Below, piece by piece: positions 32,729-42,706 of a stretch of 64,000 nucleotides of DNA. Positions within the stretch are counted from its first letter, which is position 1; the number at the start of each line of letters is the position of its first letter. The DNA comes from Cryphonectria parasitica EP155 (taxonomy: Eukaryota > Ascomycota > Sordariomycetes > Diaporthales > Cryphonectriaceae): NCBI RefSeq assembly GCF_011745365.1, contig NW_024468910.1:1640068-1704067 (forward strand). Reading direction: 5' to 3'. The notes under the pieces were generated by a model. The model ran no database searches and was not told the origin of the DNA. It worked only from the letters and a program-made list of their open reading frames with translations. The translations under genes were made by a program, and so were the position numbers.

Positions 32729-32989
32729 AACATCTATGCCAGACAGCTCTTTCCCCGTGTCGCTCGGAGAGTATATGTAAAACTGCTTGGGATGCGCGGT
32801 ATTCAGCGAAAGCTCCTCCACGAGGAATATGGCCCTTTGTCTGCCATTGTTGAGACAATAGTAAGTAACTTTTCTTATGGAGAATGCGTTCTAGCAGACA
32901 GCCTCTTTCTGATGCAGTTGTTGCTTGAAGACAAGGACCTGACCCTAGAACAGAGTCTTGTGAAGTCGAGTCATACATTAGTCGAGTAG
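32729..32989 (+). CDS. Hypothetical ORF fragment
   Basis: The frame is open from about 32712 to the stop at 32987-32989, with the first Met at 32792. It reads SFNIYARQLFPRVARRVYVK, then LLHEEYGPLSAIVETIVSNF and LADSLFLMQLLLEDKDLTLE. The sequence looks helical and protein-like and begins after an acceptor-like CAGCAGCAG, so it may be the last exon of a gene whose start I cannot see, or a decayed gene. No domain is recognised. Confidence 0.3.
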   Translation, partial: NIYARQLFPRVARRVYVKLLGMRGIQRKLLHEEYGPLSAIVETIVSNFSYGECVLADSLFLMQLLLEDKDLTLEQSLVKSSHTLVE

Positions 32990-33870
32990 CCTTAGGTACC
33001 TTTCAAGTGCTGGAATGCATCCGAGAGGTGTTTTGACTTGGCTCGAGAAGATGTTTTTCTCTGTTTGACACCTGTCAAACACAAGCAGGCAGTCCGCACC
33101 TCTTTGCAGCTGTCAAGCAGAGCAAGGAGCTACATTGAGAGATCGACTCTACACTGATATAGACCCAGCATCAAGAGGCTCACAGAAAGATCTCCTGGCT
33201 AGTAATTAACATCAAATGCCTCCTACAAGTTGAAAGCAAAGAAACATGCCTTCTGTAAACAAAAATCGTGATTCATTAGTCAATGTTCTGCTTATTATCT
33301 GACTCTAGCCCTGATCTCCGCATCTCCATATATCCACTGAGGCATTATTGTAGAACTAATCTTTCTGCTCAGTAGTTAAGACTACTTTTATCTGGATCAA
33401 ACTAATACATTCCCCAAGTTAATCACGAGAGGCTCTAGACCCCAGCCGCGGACCCCAGCCATGCCGTTGTTTCGGGAGGGTTCTTGGGATCGACAGACCA
33501 TTCTGGAAGGCCGTAATAAATGAAAAAGTGATATATGACGCAGGTCATTTCCGAAATTCACCAGATTAGGTCTCCTTGCATAATAAGGTTAGCCAAAATA
33601 TCAAGAAGACAGGATCGCTATTTAAGTAGTCATCAGTACTGTTAAATTTGATAGCTCTCTTGGAGGCTGCTCTGTCAATCAAAGTTCTGAGCTGAACTAT
33701 AAATACTGTTTCGCAAAATCAATGCTTCCCTGTTTCTTTACTTGGAAATCCAGGCTTGCAATTTCACACAATACCGAACAGTAAGTAGAGAGACTTTCTT
33801 TACTCATTTCGCCTGCATGATTACATTGTTACTCATGACTTTCTAACATGGTTACTTTGCAACAGCAGAA
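32990..33870. other. Intergenic, nothing recognised
   Basis: No ORF with support. A good donor/branch/acceptor set (AACAGTAAGT at 33778-33787, TTCTAAC at 33841-33847, TTGCAACAG at 33857-33865) precedes the next small ORF, but I found no upstream exon in the right phase. The short duplicate CCCCAGCCGCGGACCCCAGCC (33440-33460) was noted. Confidence 0.4.
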
Positions 33871-34044
33871 ATGAATTGCATACATAAGATGCAGGTTTTC
33901 ATAATTCGGAAAGTGGGCCTTAGTTTTGCATGCGACATATGCAAAGATAAACGGACCGAAAGGATTGCGATTTGCAAGCTCTGCAAACGACAAGTTTGCC
34001 TCTCTTGTCGCTTGTATAGGCTCGAGAAGTGGGACAATGAGTAA
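33871..34044 (+). CDS. Small Cys-rich protein or fragment (57 aa)
   Basis: ATG at 33871 gives MNCIHKMQV, then FACDICKDKRTERIAICKLC and KRQVCLSCRLYRLEKW, and a stop at 34042. The cysteines are spaced CX2CX10CX2CX4CX2C, like part of a RING or B-box type zinc-binding fold. It is too short for a complete RING domain. An alternative Met is at 33889. It could be the end of a spliced gene or a remnant. The open frame on the opposite strand (34086-33829) is its shadow. Confidence 0.35.
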   Translation: MNCIHKMQVFIIRKVGLSFACDICKDKRTERIAICKLCKRQVCLSCRLYRLEKWDNE

Positions 34045-34331
34045 GACTCCGCTTCTTTCCAAGTCAGCATCAGGAACTATGTCCAATTAACAAAAACGTT
34101 TGAGACACCTATTTACGGAGTCTCTTTTGAGAAGAGAAATATGGATGCATCAGCGTGATCCATATGACGCTAAGAACCAGGTGGTATACAGGGGTTTGCT
34201 ATTGTTTTGACCGGGAGGCGCATCACATCCTCGAGACGGGGTCAATATGAGCAGCAGCTTTCTGGGAAAGAGGAGTGGTCCTGGAGCAGACAGATGATGA
34301 AATTTAGGAATGCACCACAAAGAGCAGGAGG

Positions 34332-35378
34332 GTGAAAGACAATATAAAAGCACAGTTCATGCATATACCACTGGTTCCATCTGACCACAACAAAATGCCT
34401 CCCACAGTCGACAGGTTGACTTCCACCCATTCATCTATTGTTACTATGTCAGAAACATCATTCACTGATGAAGACAATTCTGCTCCTGAGAGTCCAACAC
34501 CGCTACAAGTAACACCACCTTCCCCTGCCCTCAGTCCCGGGCCTACACCAACTCGCGTGACATCATCCATTGATCCTAAACCTCATGTTATTGTGTCAGA
34601 CTTTGATCGGTTTCCTCAATGGCCCAGTAAGTCTGCAATTATGCACATAAAATTTGTTTCTCACTAATATCTTCAGTCTCGGCTATTGACCCGGAGCTGC
34701 CCGAATGGAAGGTGAATGGCCTAGTTGACCAGAAAATTGACGGTGGTCTGTATGAAGCTGAGCTGGGACCAGTAGCATGCGAGAGCACGATGATGGCTCG
34801 CCGAGATCATCGCGGATTTTCTGTTTTCAACAATCAATGCTCAACTTGGCAGGGCATACCCACCATCCCAGTCGAATACTTCCTTCCCATCAACAACTTG
34901 AGCAGCATCTTGACATGGGAGTCTTGACATGGGAGTCTTGCCATGTAGAATATCTGGACATGGCGTGGTGGCACGGCCGATGGGTGGTATTGGTCAAATT
35001 CACATATACAGTTGGGTTTGATGATTTTTTCTGTGATAAATCTCTTTCCCGGGATATACGGAGGTATGTGTCGAATAGTCTCAAAGTCACTTAGTAGTTC
35101 TAAAAGCAATATTTTCAAATTTCATCCGAAAATTTCGTAGTCCCTCTACTGCATGAAATGATATCAATGGTATCAAAGCAAGCTTTTTTTTTTTTTTTTT
35201 CAGATGCCAGAGGTTTGATAACCCTGTTCTCAATAGCTATGCTCCAGCCATGGTCTCAAGCAATAGTCCTGGGATGCATGGCCCCAGATGCATGATCCCC
35301 AGTTGTGATCTCCAGCAATACATCCCGGGTAGCTGTCATTCTCGCTTTTCCTCCAATAAGTGCCCTTGTACTGTGTGA
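34332..35378 (+). pseudogene. Hypothetical three-exon gene broken by a 14-bp tandem duplication
   Basis: Exon 1 is 34332-34626. The intron 34627-34676 has GTAAGT, CACTAAT and TTCAG. Exon 2 runs from 34677 to 35063, the intron 35064-35203 has GTATGT and a T-rich tract before CAG, and exon 3 is 35204-35378. The N-terminal part is Ser/Pro/Thr-rich (SPTPLQVTPPSPALSPGPTP). Exon 2 reads PELPEWKVNGLVDQK and STWQGIPTIPVEYF. Inside exon 2 the 14-mer GACATGGGAGTCTT occurs twice in tandem (about 34912-34939). The second copy shifts the frame to TGA, while the frame after it continues with WESCHVEYLDMAWWHGRW into exon 3 (CQRFDNPVLNSYAPAM). I recognise no family. As assembled, the product stops at 34927. 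Confidence 0.55.
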
Positions 35379-35839
35379 CAGCTGCAAGTCATGAGGTCAT
35401 AAGATGCTAGTCTTATAAGAATCGAATGATTGACATACAGCATCAGCCAGTTACGAGGGTGGTGATCTAAGCGCCAGGTCCCTCACACGGTTTCCATCAC
35501 ACGCCGCGCGAAACCCTGAAAGGCGCCAGCTGCTTTCAAAACTATACTCGTAAGTCCGAGGTGTGGCATATTTCGGAATGATCGGCGTCAATCTTACTTG
35601 TGAGGTGTCTGGGATCCAGCTGCCTGAAGAGGTGTGAGGGGTTGTTTCCCGCAGTTCCACCTTTCATTAGACTATTGCTAGGCTGCATTGCACAAGACGC
35701 TGCCACATCTACGAAACAAAAAGCAGTCATTCCATAAAAGCAATGATCATATCAGGTGATCAGCAAATTTTTTTTCCTGTGGTGGGGGGGAGCCGGGGGC
35801 AAAGACGGCTTCAGTGCATGACCTGCCAGCAATCGCTGT
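35379..35839. other. Intergenic
   Basis: No gene supported. Minus-strand open frames at 35451-35730 have no recognisable feature. G/T homopolymer tracts occur near 35768-35795. Confidence 0.4.
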
Positions 35840-36097
35840 TTGAGCATAAAAAGCTGGCTGTTCTCAGCACTCACGAAATCCCCTGGCTTCAATGACAGAG
35901 CAATATTTCCCAGACCTGTTCTTCACTTCAATATGCGTCCTAGCAGCCCACAACGCCCGAACTCGCCTATGCCTAACCAGGGATTGTCTCCAAGCCTTGT
36001 GCAAGCTGAGACAGGAGCACCTGTTAATTCCATTCCTGAACCTGTCCCGATCGACAACAATGAATTATGTGAGTTTCCAGAAGACTTAGAATGCTAA
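35840..36097 (+). CDS. Hypothetical small ORF, Pro/Ser-rich
   Basis: The frame from 35840 reads SIKSWLFSALTKSPGF; its first ATG is the Met of MRPSSPQRPNSPMPNQGLSP at 35933. The product is short, proline-rich and acidic at the end (LCEFPEDLEC), with stop at 36095. A second overlapping frame (35892-36089) exists. No domain or signal is visible. It may be an exon or a chance frame. Confidence 0.25.
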   Translation: MSIKSWLFSALTKSPGFNDRAIFPRPVLHFNMRPSSPQRPNSPMPNQGLSPSLVQAETGAPVNSIPEPVPIDNNELCEFPEDLEC

Positions 36098-36516
36098 GGT
36101 CTTTATTAATAAATTATAGTGTACAAAGAACCTACTTGGTCACTTCGAAGTACTAGGGCTTTCTATATAGGAAATCCATAGCGTTTTTTGTAACTTATAT
36201 AACAGGTAAATTAGATCTACTTGGGTGGCGAAATGTGAAAATTATACCCTAAGAGTTGTCTTGCAAGACAAGCAAGCGGCCAAGATTACTAGAAGTGAAA
36301 AGAGAACAGAGGATTTTTTGGTATTGGTCAGAGTTAGGGTTAATTTCCCACATTTCTAGCACACCGCCTTTGCAGGTATGCCAGCTAATCAACCCCCATG
36401 TCTCGGGACTACCCAACTCCGTCATCTTGTTTCCCAACCTCATCTCTGATGCTTTGCAAACCCCTATCATCCGCCCGCCTATAAGCCCCTTTTTACCCTT
36501 ACTCACCCGAGTCTCT
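36098..36516. other. Intergenic
   Basis: AT-rich in its first half, nothing recognised. The long plus-strand frame 36256-36996 is Leu/Ser-rich and runs over a (CT)n tract; I treat it as a shadow. Confidence 0.4.
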
Positions 36517-37190
36517 CTACTCTCTCTCTCTCTCTCTCTCTCTTACACACACTCCCATCTGTCCTTCGTACGCATACTTATATATACACAAAGCAAAGCA
36601 TGCCTCTACAGCATCAGCCTCGACAAGCTGTTGTATATCCTCAGGGATGAGCTGCTGTGGCGGCGTTCGACGCTCTTCCTGGGTTGCCAGCGCCTCAGTG
36701 CAATGGATCGTCAACCAATCTCTGAAGAGGATTGGCTGTCCTTGCTATCTCTGGCCAGCTTGCCTCCAGGCGATTTGCTGCTCTTTCCTTGTCGTCGTTT
36801 TCCGTTGTGCTTCCTCTTTCCTCGTTTTGGTCTCTTCACGCCGCCTGATGCGCGCAATCCTCCGTATCTCGGCTTCACGGTCCTTCTCCTCGAGCTGAAG
36901 ATTCCGGTATCGTATATTGCAGACTGCCAGGCTGTCTCCTATCTCGCCATCAGGCCGAAGCTGTGTCCTCGTGAGCTTGCTTCGATTTTCCCCTAGCCTC
37001 GAGTTGTAATCTCTTCCATCGTCTGCCAGCTTGCCCTTAAGGAGAACTGATTCCGTGGTCATCACACTTAATATACCCAAGCCTTTGCGCGTACCTGAGG
37101 ACAATAGCTCAGCGTAGTGGTTCAGGAGCCTGGCAGCTGTGCGCAAGCCTCGAGCATCAGCCTCCGCCGAGATGGAAGAAGTTGAGGATG
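36517..37190 (-). pseudogene. Basic coiled-coil ORF fragment, possibly from a mobile element
   Basis: The minus-strand frame is open from about 37190 to the stop at 36745-36747 but has no ATG at its start. It reads AEADARGLRTAARLLNHYAE, then RSKLTRTQLRPDGEIGDSLA and a highly charged helix (QLEEKDREAEIRRIARIRRR and a Lys/Arg/Glu-rich tail). A second frame 36714-36517 (TEALATQEERRTPPQQLIPE) follows. The long Arg/Glu helix is typical of a coiled coil. It looks like a conserved internal piece of a larger protein and I suspect an old element-borne gene, but I cannot name the family. Confidence 0.35.
36519..36542 (+). repeat. (CT)n microsatellite
   Basis: An uninterrupted CT run of about 24 bp. 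Confidence 0.9.
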
Positions 37191-37826
37191 TTTAGGGTGC
37201 CTCGTCTTCTTCTGCTTATCGAGCAAGTCTGAGAGGACTAATGGGCGGTTAACTGGCCAGAGGCCTGCGTAGACGTATCAGAGAATCAGCCACAATATTC
37301 CAAATGCCTCTCTCTATGTACTATATAACGCCACAAAGGGTTTATTTTCGCTACAGTTTCGGAAGATCAGAGAACTGCCCGCTCGGCTATTTCTATCCCT
37401 GTGGGGCGATATTACCAAAGCCTTGGCTCTTCCTGAGTTCTACGACCAGGGGCTTTTTTTTTCCTAGGGCGCTGCCGCCACATCGGAACTATATTTCAAG
37501 CTTTCTTGTGTGGATGGTAGGTCCACATCTCCTTCTACTAGATCTGTGGGGCTATATAAACTTCTATCTGTGGCACTCTTTCTACCCAATCTTTCTTTTT
37601 TTCTCTTTTGCTTTTCTTCCAGGGACTTTGTTTAAGATTCTCGGCCTGGGCCTGCCCACACTTCTAATAACCTACTTTGGAGCTACAAGTCCTGAGACAC
37701 AAATAACCTTTTCCTCCTATCTTATTCTTCTTACTCCCTCTCCTATCACTTCCCTTCCTCCCTTCTGATTTTCTCTTTTCTTATCATCCTCCTCTTCTCG
37801 ATTTCTTCTCTTCTTTCTCGACACTA

Positions 37827-37860
<34 letters not shown>

Positions 37861-37933
37861 CAACACAGCGCACCTTTCAAGAGAACACCACGTACATCAT
37901 ACACACACGTCGATATCTATATGGCAGAATAAC
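37191..37933. promoter_or_regulatory. Upstream region of the Wor1/Ryp1-type WOPR gene, CT-rich with (CA)n
   Basis: This 740-bp region contains pyrimidine-rich tracts (37740-37830), a (CA)13 run at 37830-37856 and an A/C-rich leader up to the ATG. Pyrimidine-rich tracts and long leaders are common upstream of fungal regulators. The hydrophobic plus-strand frame 37304-37768 lies here and probably is not coding. No specific binding site can be named. Confidence 0.4.
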
Positions 37934-39124
37934 ATGATGGAGACTTATCACGGTATCGTGCGGACGCCCGCAGATGCTATCAAGCTGTTCGAGGCCTGCA
38001 GGGTAGGCCTACTATCGCGCGTGCAGTGCAGATTGTCCAAGAAGGAGCGGCAGTCGATCCGGTCCGGGTCGGTATTCGTGTGGGACGAGAGGGAGGCCGG
38101 CATGCGGCGGTGGACAGACGGGAAGTCGTGGAGCGCGAGTAGGGTATCGGGTAGCTTTTTAGCTTACCGCGAGATAGAGGGCAAGCGGGGCGGCGGCTTC
38201 GGCACGTCGAGGAGGAGCGCGGGCAAGACGCTGGACTCGGGCCGCGGCAGCGACGAGGTCTCTGAGGACGGCGAGCCCAAGGGCTACCGGTATAAGACGG
38301 ACGGGCTTATGAAGCAAACCTTTAGCATCACCACCTCGCAGGGTCAGCACCTCCATCTCATCTCGTACTACTCGCGGCCGCACCCCAGCGGGCCCGAGCT
38401 GCCCCAGCCCAGCACCGACCCCAGCCTCAGGCAGGTCGTGCCCGTCAAGGATATGTACCCGGAGTCCAGCTTGAATGACCATCCCGTGCCCGTCACTACC
38501 AGGAACCACGTGGCCACGTACCCGCACCTGCCGCCGCTATCGGAGGCATACCACCCGCAGTACGCCCAGCAGCCATCGCCGGTGGCAAGATCTCCCTATA
38601 GCCACTACACGGTCGCGGGCCACTACGCCCCGGCACCGCTCCCACACCCTCATCACGCCCATCTGCCCGCCGCCACCACCCCCTACCCACCGCAACCTCA
38701 CGACATGGCCGGCCCGCTGCAGTCCCGCCCCCTCCATAACCCACGACTTTTGCCGCCGGCGGCTGCGTCAGTTGAGTCGCGCGTGACACCACCTACCAAC
38801 AGCCAGGTGCCAGTACCATCAGCAGTAGCAGCACAGCCAGCACCACCAGCTGCAGGAGGGGGAGGCTCTAGAAGGATCATACCCGGTCACCTGCCAGCCG
38901 TGCTCGCCCACAGCGGCAGCAACTCGTCGACACTGCCCCCGAAGGCCCTCCTACAGTCCTCACCAGGTTTTGGGTCCGGTAACGATAGCAGCAATAACAG
39001 GGCAAGCCTGTCTGCCATCCTGCACCCGGCCCGTATGGACTCAGAACCTAATAGCGCCAACCCCGGCAGCAACAGCACCACGAGCAGCCCGCGAGGCGCT
39101 GGGAACAGTGTCTCGGGCTCGTAG
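37934..39124 (+). CDS. WOPR-domain transcription regulator, Wor1/Ryp1/Sge1 type
   Basis: This is an intronless ORF of 396 aa. WOPR part a spans about residues 1-85 (METYHGIVRTPADAIKLFEA, CRLSKKERQSIRSGSVFVWD, RRWTDGKSWSASRVSGSFLA). Part b spans about residues 115-150 (YRYKTDGLMKQTFSITTSQG, LHLISYYSRP). The linker and the C-terminal 240 residues are low-complexity (His, Pro, Ser, Gln-rich), as in the family. These motifs match the clade of Candida Wor1, Histoplasma Ryp1 and Fusarium Sge1, nuclear DNA-binding proteins that control morphological switching and effector genes. The sequence is GC-rich with no RIP signs and looks intact. ATG at 37934 is followed by a second Met at 37937. A divergent relative lies 8 kb upstream on the other strand. 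Confidence 0.92.
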   Translation: MMETYHGIVRTPADAIKLFEACRVGLLSRVQCRLSKKERQSIRSGSVFVWDEREAGMRRWTDGKSWSASRVSGSFLAYREIEGKRGGGFGTSRRSAGKTLDSGRGSDEVSEDGEPKGYRYKTDGLMKQTFSITTSQGQHLHLISYYSRPHPSGPELPQPSTDPSLRQVVPVKDMYPESSLNDHPVPVTTRNHVATYPHLPPLSEAYHPQYAQQPSPVARSPYSHYTVAGHYAPAPLPHPHHAHLPAATTPYPPQPHDMAGPLQSRPLHNPRLLPPAAASVESRVTPPTNSQVPVPSAVAAQPAPPAAGGGGSRRIIPGHLPAVLAHSGSNSSTLPPKALLQSSPGFGSGNDSSNNRASLSAILHPARMDSEPNSANPGSNSTTSSPRGAGNSVSGS

Positions 39125-39603
39125 ACGGGACTGGCGGCGATGAGCTCCCACGAGGAGGCGAGGGCACTGGGTGTATGTTCAATGAGAAGTTTCTTTTTAG
39201 AAAACGGAGGACGGGTTATTGGTATACATGGAATGGGAAAATCGGAGACAAGAAAGGTCATATGGGAGGGTGGCAGCTTCTTGATCTCACGCGATTCCGG
39301 TGCTATCCTGGGAGGGTTGTTGGCTATAGAGCGCTGTTGAGAATTGTTGTAAACGAATGTTTATTGAAGCTTAGTCTTCCTGTTCTATGCACCGATGAGG
39401 GTCGTATATGTCCTCTTTTTATCTTCAACTAGGCCCTGAGGGCTTGACTCGCCTTGAGCGATATCTGAATCAGTTGATCCTCAAGGCGGCTGGATAGCGG
39501 CATCGGGGTGGCCGGCCTGGCCGAGGAATGGCCGGAGCGGCCTGAATAGTGGCTTACATCCAATACTAAGAGAAGGCACGCGCCTGGGCCGCGTCTCTTG
39601 TTA
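39125..39603. other. Intergenic
   Basis: This is the 3' region of the WOPR gene. A GC-rich stretch with GGCC-centred inverted repeats is present at 39508-39542 (GGCCGGCCTGGCCGAGGAAT region). No gene is supported. Confidence 0.4.
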
Positions 39604-39964
39604 ATGCCTGCTATGACACCATCGTCATTTCCAGAAGGAGGGATGGCTTGTGTAGTATATTCTCTGGATGACGAAGCTTGGTTCGCGTATAAGCCTAGCG
39701 AGGGTCAAACGCTCATGGTGCGAGATGAGGATGCAGACGAGGCGCGGTATCGTCTTGCCTATCTGTATTCTAGATGGGAGCGCCGATCGCGCTGCGCCTA
39801 TCCCTTCAAAGCCATTCTGACCAGCACAAAGGCTGTTGTGGTCAAGATCATCACACGACCACAAGGGATATATGCCGATGAACGCGGAGAAGCGGGGATA
39901 CGCAGTGCTGCCCAGAGGTGGTATGCTGAGTTCAAACAGCGTCGTCATCTCGACCATGTAAGCC

Positions 39965-40002
<38 letters not shown>

Positions 40003-40193
40003 GTCTGTCTGTCTGTCTGTCTGCCCCTTCACACAGGAAGCCAGTTGCTAATAAGAGACAGCCCCGGATCGCCCGTCTCCTGGGCTATGATGCGCGACTA
40101 CATACCCTGTATATTGAGTACAAAGACCTACCGGATCTGAGCAGCTCCGCCTGGTGTACCAAAAGGGGGTGGCCTAACTTAGTTGAAACATAA
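39604..40193 (+). CDS. Hypothetical two-exon gene, possible protein-kinase-like N-lobe
   Basis: Exon 1 runs from ATG 39604 to 39957 (MACVVYSLDDEAWFAYKPSE, ADEARYRLAYLYSRWERRSR, VVVKIITRPQGIYADERGEA). The donor GTAAGC is at 39958. The intron contains (TC)n and (TGTC)n microsatellites and ends near 40040. Exon 2 (about 40041-40193) reads QPRIARLLGYDARLHTLYIE then YKDLPDLSSSAWCTKRGWP. The second part resembles the strand-and-hinge region of fungal kinase-like proteins, but no lysine, HRD or DFG motif is seen, so a complete kinase is excluded. The acceptor is uncertain: CACAG at 40031-40035 gives the wrong phase and GGAAG at 40036-40040 gives the right one. About 168 aa. Confidence 0.4.
39966..40023 (+). 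repeat. (CT)n and (GTCT)n microsatellites in the intron
   Basis: A CT run of about 32 bp is followed by six copies of GTCT, between the donor at 39958 and the acceptor near 40040. Confidence 0.9.
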
Positions 40194-40220
40194 CAATCTA
40201 AGTAGAGAAGGATTATTAAA

Positions 40221-41890
40221 TCAATCTCTGGGGCTTACTTTGTCTTCTGTAGCATTGCTAGACAGGAAACCTTTGTCAAACTCTTTGACCATATCCGGCA
40301 CGTCTTGCTTAAGTGACTTCCCTGATACCCACGTATCGTCCTCAGAACCATAGCTCTGCCAATGTGCTAAGTATTCGGTTGCCGGGCGACCTCTCCGTCT
40401 CTCTCGCCTCTGGCGACGGTCTAGGATGCACTCAACGTTCAATACTTCTCTCCATTTTTTATATAATCCGGTGCACGTTGCCCTTTATGCTGCTCGGGCG
40501 CGTCCGCATCAGCCTCGAGGGAGCTAGCTTCCAGTGAGCGGCGGTCTTCACAGGAGAGCTCTCGTGCTGTGGATCCCGGTTGTGTGTCTACGCTTTTGGG
40601 GTTCACATTGCTTTCGGAGCCGGGCATAAGAACATTATAATGGTGTGGAAGAAGGGTTTCAGACAGCTGGCCAGGAGCAATAATAGGAGAGACGGATCCG
40701 GAACTCTTCCTTGGATGGATCACCACCTCTTCCAGAGCCTTGGTAGCAATCACTTTATCCTCGGGGCAATACGTAATATTGTTCTTGCGCCAGTCTTCCA
40801 TCGACTGAGAAGGAAGTCCGAAGAGGTTGGCAACAACGTCCGACTTGCCGCAAACAACCAGGTCCCAAAGATCCTTAAGGTCACGATTCTGAGGTTCAGG
40901 ATCCGGGTTGATCCAAGCAGTGAACCCATCGGGCGTGGACCGCGTTGCCAAGCAAAAACATCGAGCGATTCGTTTCATGCTTAGGATCCTGAGGCTCGTA
41001 CCAACGACAAGAACAGCATCCGGTACCTCCTTCAAGTCGGCCTCCGAGACGTTTCCGACAGCTTCCTCATCGGGGCTGGGGCCAGGCTCGTCGTAGAGGA
41101 CTATTCTCGGCCTCAGCCGTCCAATACCGTGGCTCCGCTTCCCTTGGACTCTTGTGCGCACATCGTCCTGCTTCGCGCATAATTTGCACAAAGAGGGTTC
41201 GGGTCCTTGGAAGAGATCTGCCTTGAAATGCGAGATATGCATCCACTTTGTACAATACATCTTCTCTAGTCCGCCGTGGACGTGGATGGCTACTGGCCAG
41301 GGGGCCTCTATAGGCAGAGGCAGTTTCGTTGCTAGGGACGAAAGAGAGGTTTCCAGGCAGTTGATATTTTGGGTGTATAAGCGTAGAAGGCGGCCCTCGT
41401 TCGCAATTGTAGCTAGCATGTTGTGAAAAGGAGTGGGCTTGGCGTCCTTCGTTAAGATTGATAGATTACAGAGCATATTGTGGAAAGTAGCCGTAGATTT
41501 GTTATCATTGTACACCGAGGCATTAAAGAGAGCTGAGCCACTACCCTTTATATTATACTTTGTCTTGAATGTCTTGAACAGTCCCTCGCTGGATCGGAAC
41601 TCAGGAACTAAGAGTTGTTACATCAAGTCGCTTATCCATACGCTCTTAGAAATGCGCAGGCAAGCCCTCTGTATAGACGTACTTCCAGCCGAAATGGAGA
41701 TGCCTGCTCCCGCGATGACGACGATCTTCTTCTTGGTGCGTAGGATGTGTAGTAGGCGGCTGAGCTGAGTCTCGCCGGCCTCATCTAGGTTGTCAAGATT
41801 CAGGCGCTCGGTGGTTCGGAGCCGCTGCTTGGCATTCCAGCGCTTCTGGCCGTCCGTAAATACCTGGGTTCTGCTGTTTACACAAGTCAC
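40221..41890 (-). CDS. SIR2-family NAD-dependent deacetylase fused to a C-terminal chromodomain
   Basis: Exon 1 (to 41683) ends KKIVVIAGAGISISAG. The intron is 41682-41608 (GTACGT to TTAG). Exon 2 (from 41607) continues IPEFRSSEGLF, then NEGRLLRLYTQNINCLE, VAIHVHGGLEKMYC, CKLCAKQDDV and VVGTSLRI, the ordered sirtuin NAD-binding and catalytic motifs. Two key positions differ. TQNID reads TQNIN (codon 41360-41362), and the first zinc pair reads CTKW in place of CTKC (41243-41245). A chromodomain follows (VECILDRRQRRERRRGRPAT, EYLAHWQSYGSEDDTW) but in another frame: a T6 run at 40455-40460 (A6 in the gene) would need one more base. Sirtuin plus chromodomain suits a heterochromatin deacetylase. 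The N-terminal start was not resolved; exon 1 is open to 41890 without an ATG. Confidence 0.75.
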
Positions 41891-42680
41891 ATGCGCAACA
41901 AATCATCTGGCAAGGATTTATCATGTCCAATAATGAGAATCACAAGAGCGGTGCCAGCCTTTTCCTGATGGAAGAAGAATCATGCGGACTAGAGCAGTCA
42001 TATCTTCACTTGAGTGACCATTCATGGCTGATTGATAGTCGAGACGACCTTGTTTTGGGAGGGGGGGGAGGTATCGGATGATGGATCGGCAAGGATAATA
42101 TGATGATAGACATGTTTTCTAATTATATAGAGCCGGGAAGGACTTTAGCAGGGAAGCAATCTTAACAATCAACAAGGGTTGATGTTGGTTGTACGAATTT
42201 TCCTTCCTTTCCTTTATTTCTACTTTTCACTGTTGCTTGTTGGACAAGTTTGCAACATTTCGACAAAATCGCCAGATATTATAAAGATTCCACATTGCTG
42301 CCTATTGATAGGGCACCTGACTCTATTTGATAGAAGCACAATGCTCATTCTGCGCTATGTACTTGGACAAGTCGTCAAACCTTCCATGCCCTCATCCGAA
42401 GCAAGAGGGAGACAGCGAGACTGGCTGCAAACATAGCACTCCATCCCAATCTGTGCCCTCAGCCATCGTCGGCTTTTCCCAACAAAAAAATAAAAAATAC
42501 AGGTCCCTCCCCTCGCCTCAGCCTTGCAATATCGTGAACTCGACTTCCAAAAAGCCCCCATATGCGACTAACATCAAGGCGCCCAGCATTTGCCGCACGC
42601 CGGCAACCTTGCAAATGGCTTTCCCTCCAATAGCAACGACGACTGTCAAGGCGACAGCCGCAGCCCACAGCCAACAGGCC
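41891..42680. other. Intergenic, includes unresolved sirtuin 5' end
   Basis: Upstream of the sirtuin exon, an ATG with MNGHSSEDMTALVRMILLPS is found on the minus strand at about 42030-41970 and could be its first exon, but no clear donor links them. A G-rich run lies at 42058-42069. Otherwise no gene: frames at 42327-42728 overlap the exchanger 3' end. Confidence 0.4.
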
Positions 42681-42706
42681 TCAATGCGCGAGACACTCAC
42701 AAAGCC

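Noticed and set aside
36256..36996. 246-codon plus-strand ORF
   Set aside because: Leu/Ser-rich low complexity running through a (CT)n tract, complementary to a more protein-like basic frame on the minus strand.
37304..37768. 154-codon hydrophobic ORF before the WOPR gene
   Set aside because: Pyrimidine-rich leader DNA gives Phe/Leu/Ser/Pro codons by composition; no signal, motif or homology visible.
39500..39545. GGCC-rich inverted repeats as a tRNA or structured RNA
   Set aside because: No tRNA-like cloverleaf, A/B boxes or CCA-adjacent acceptor stem could be drawn.
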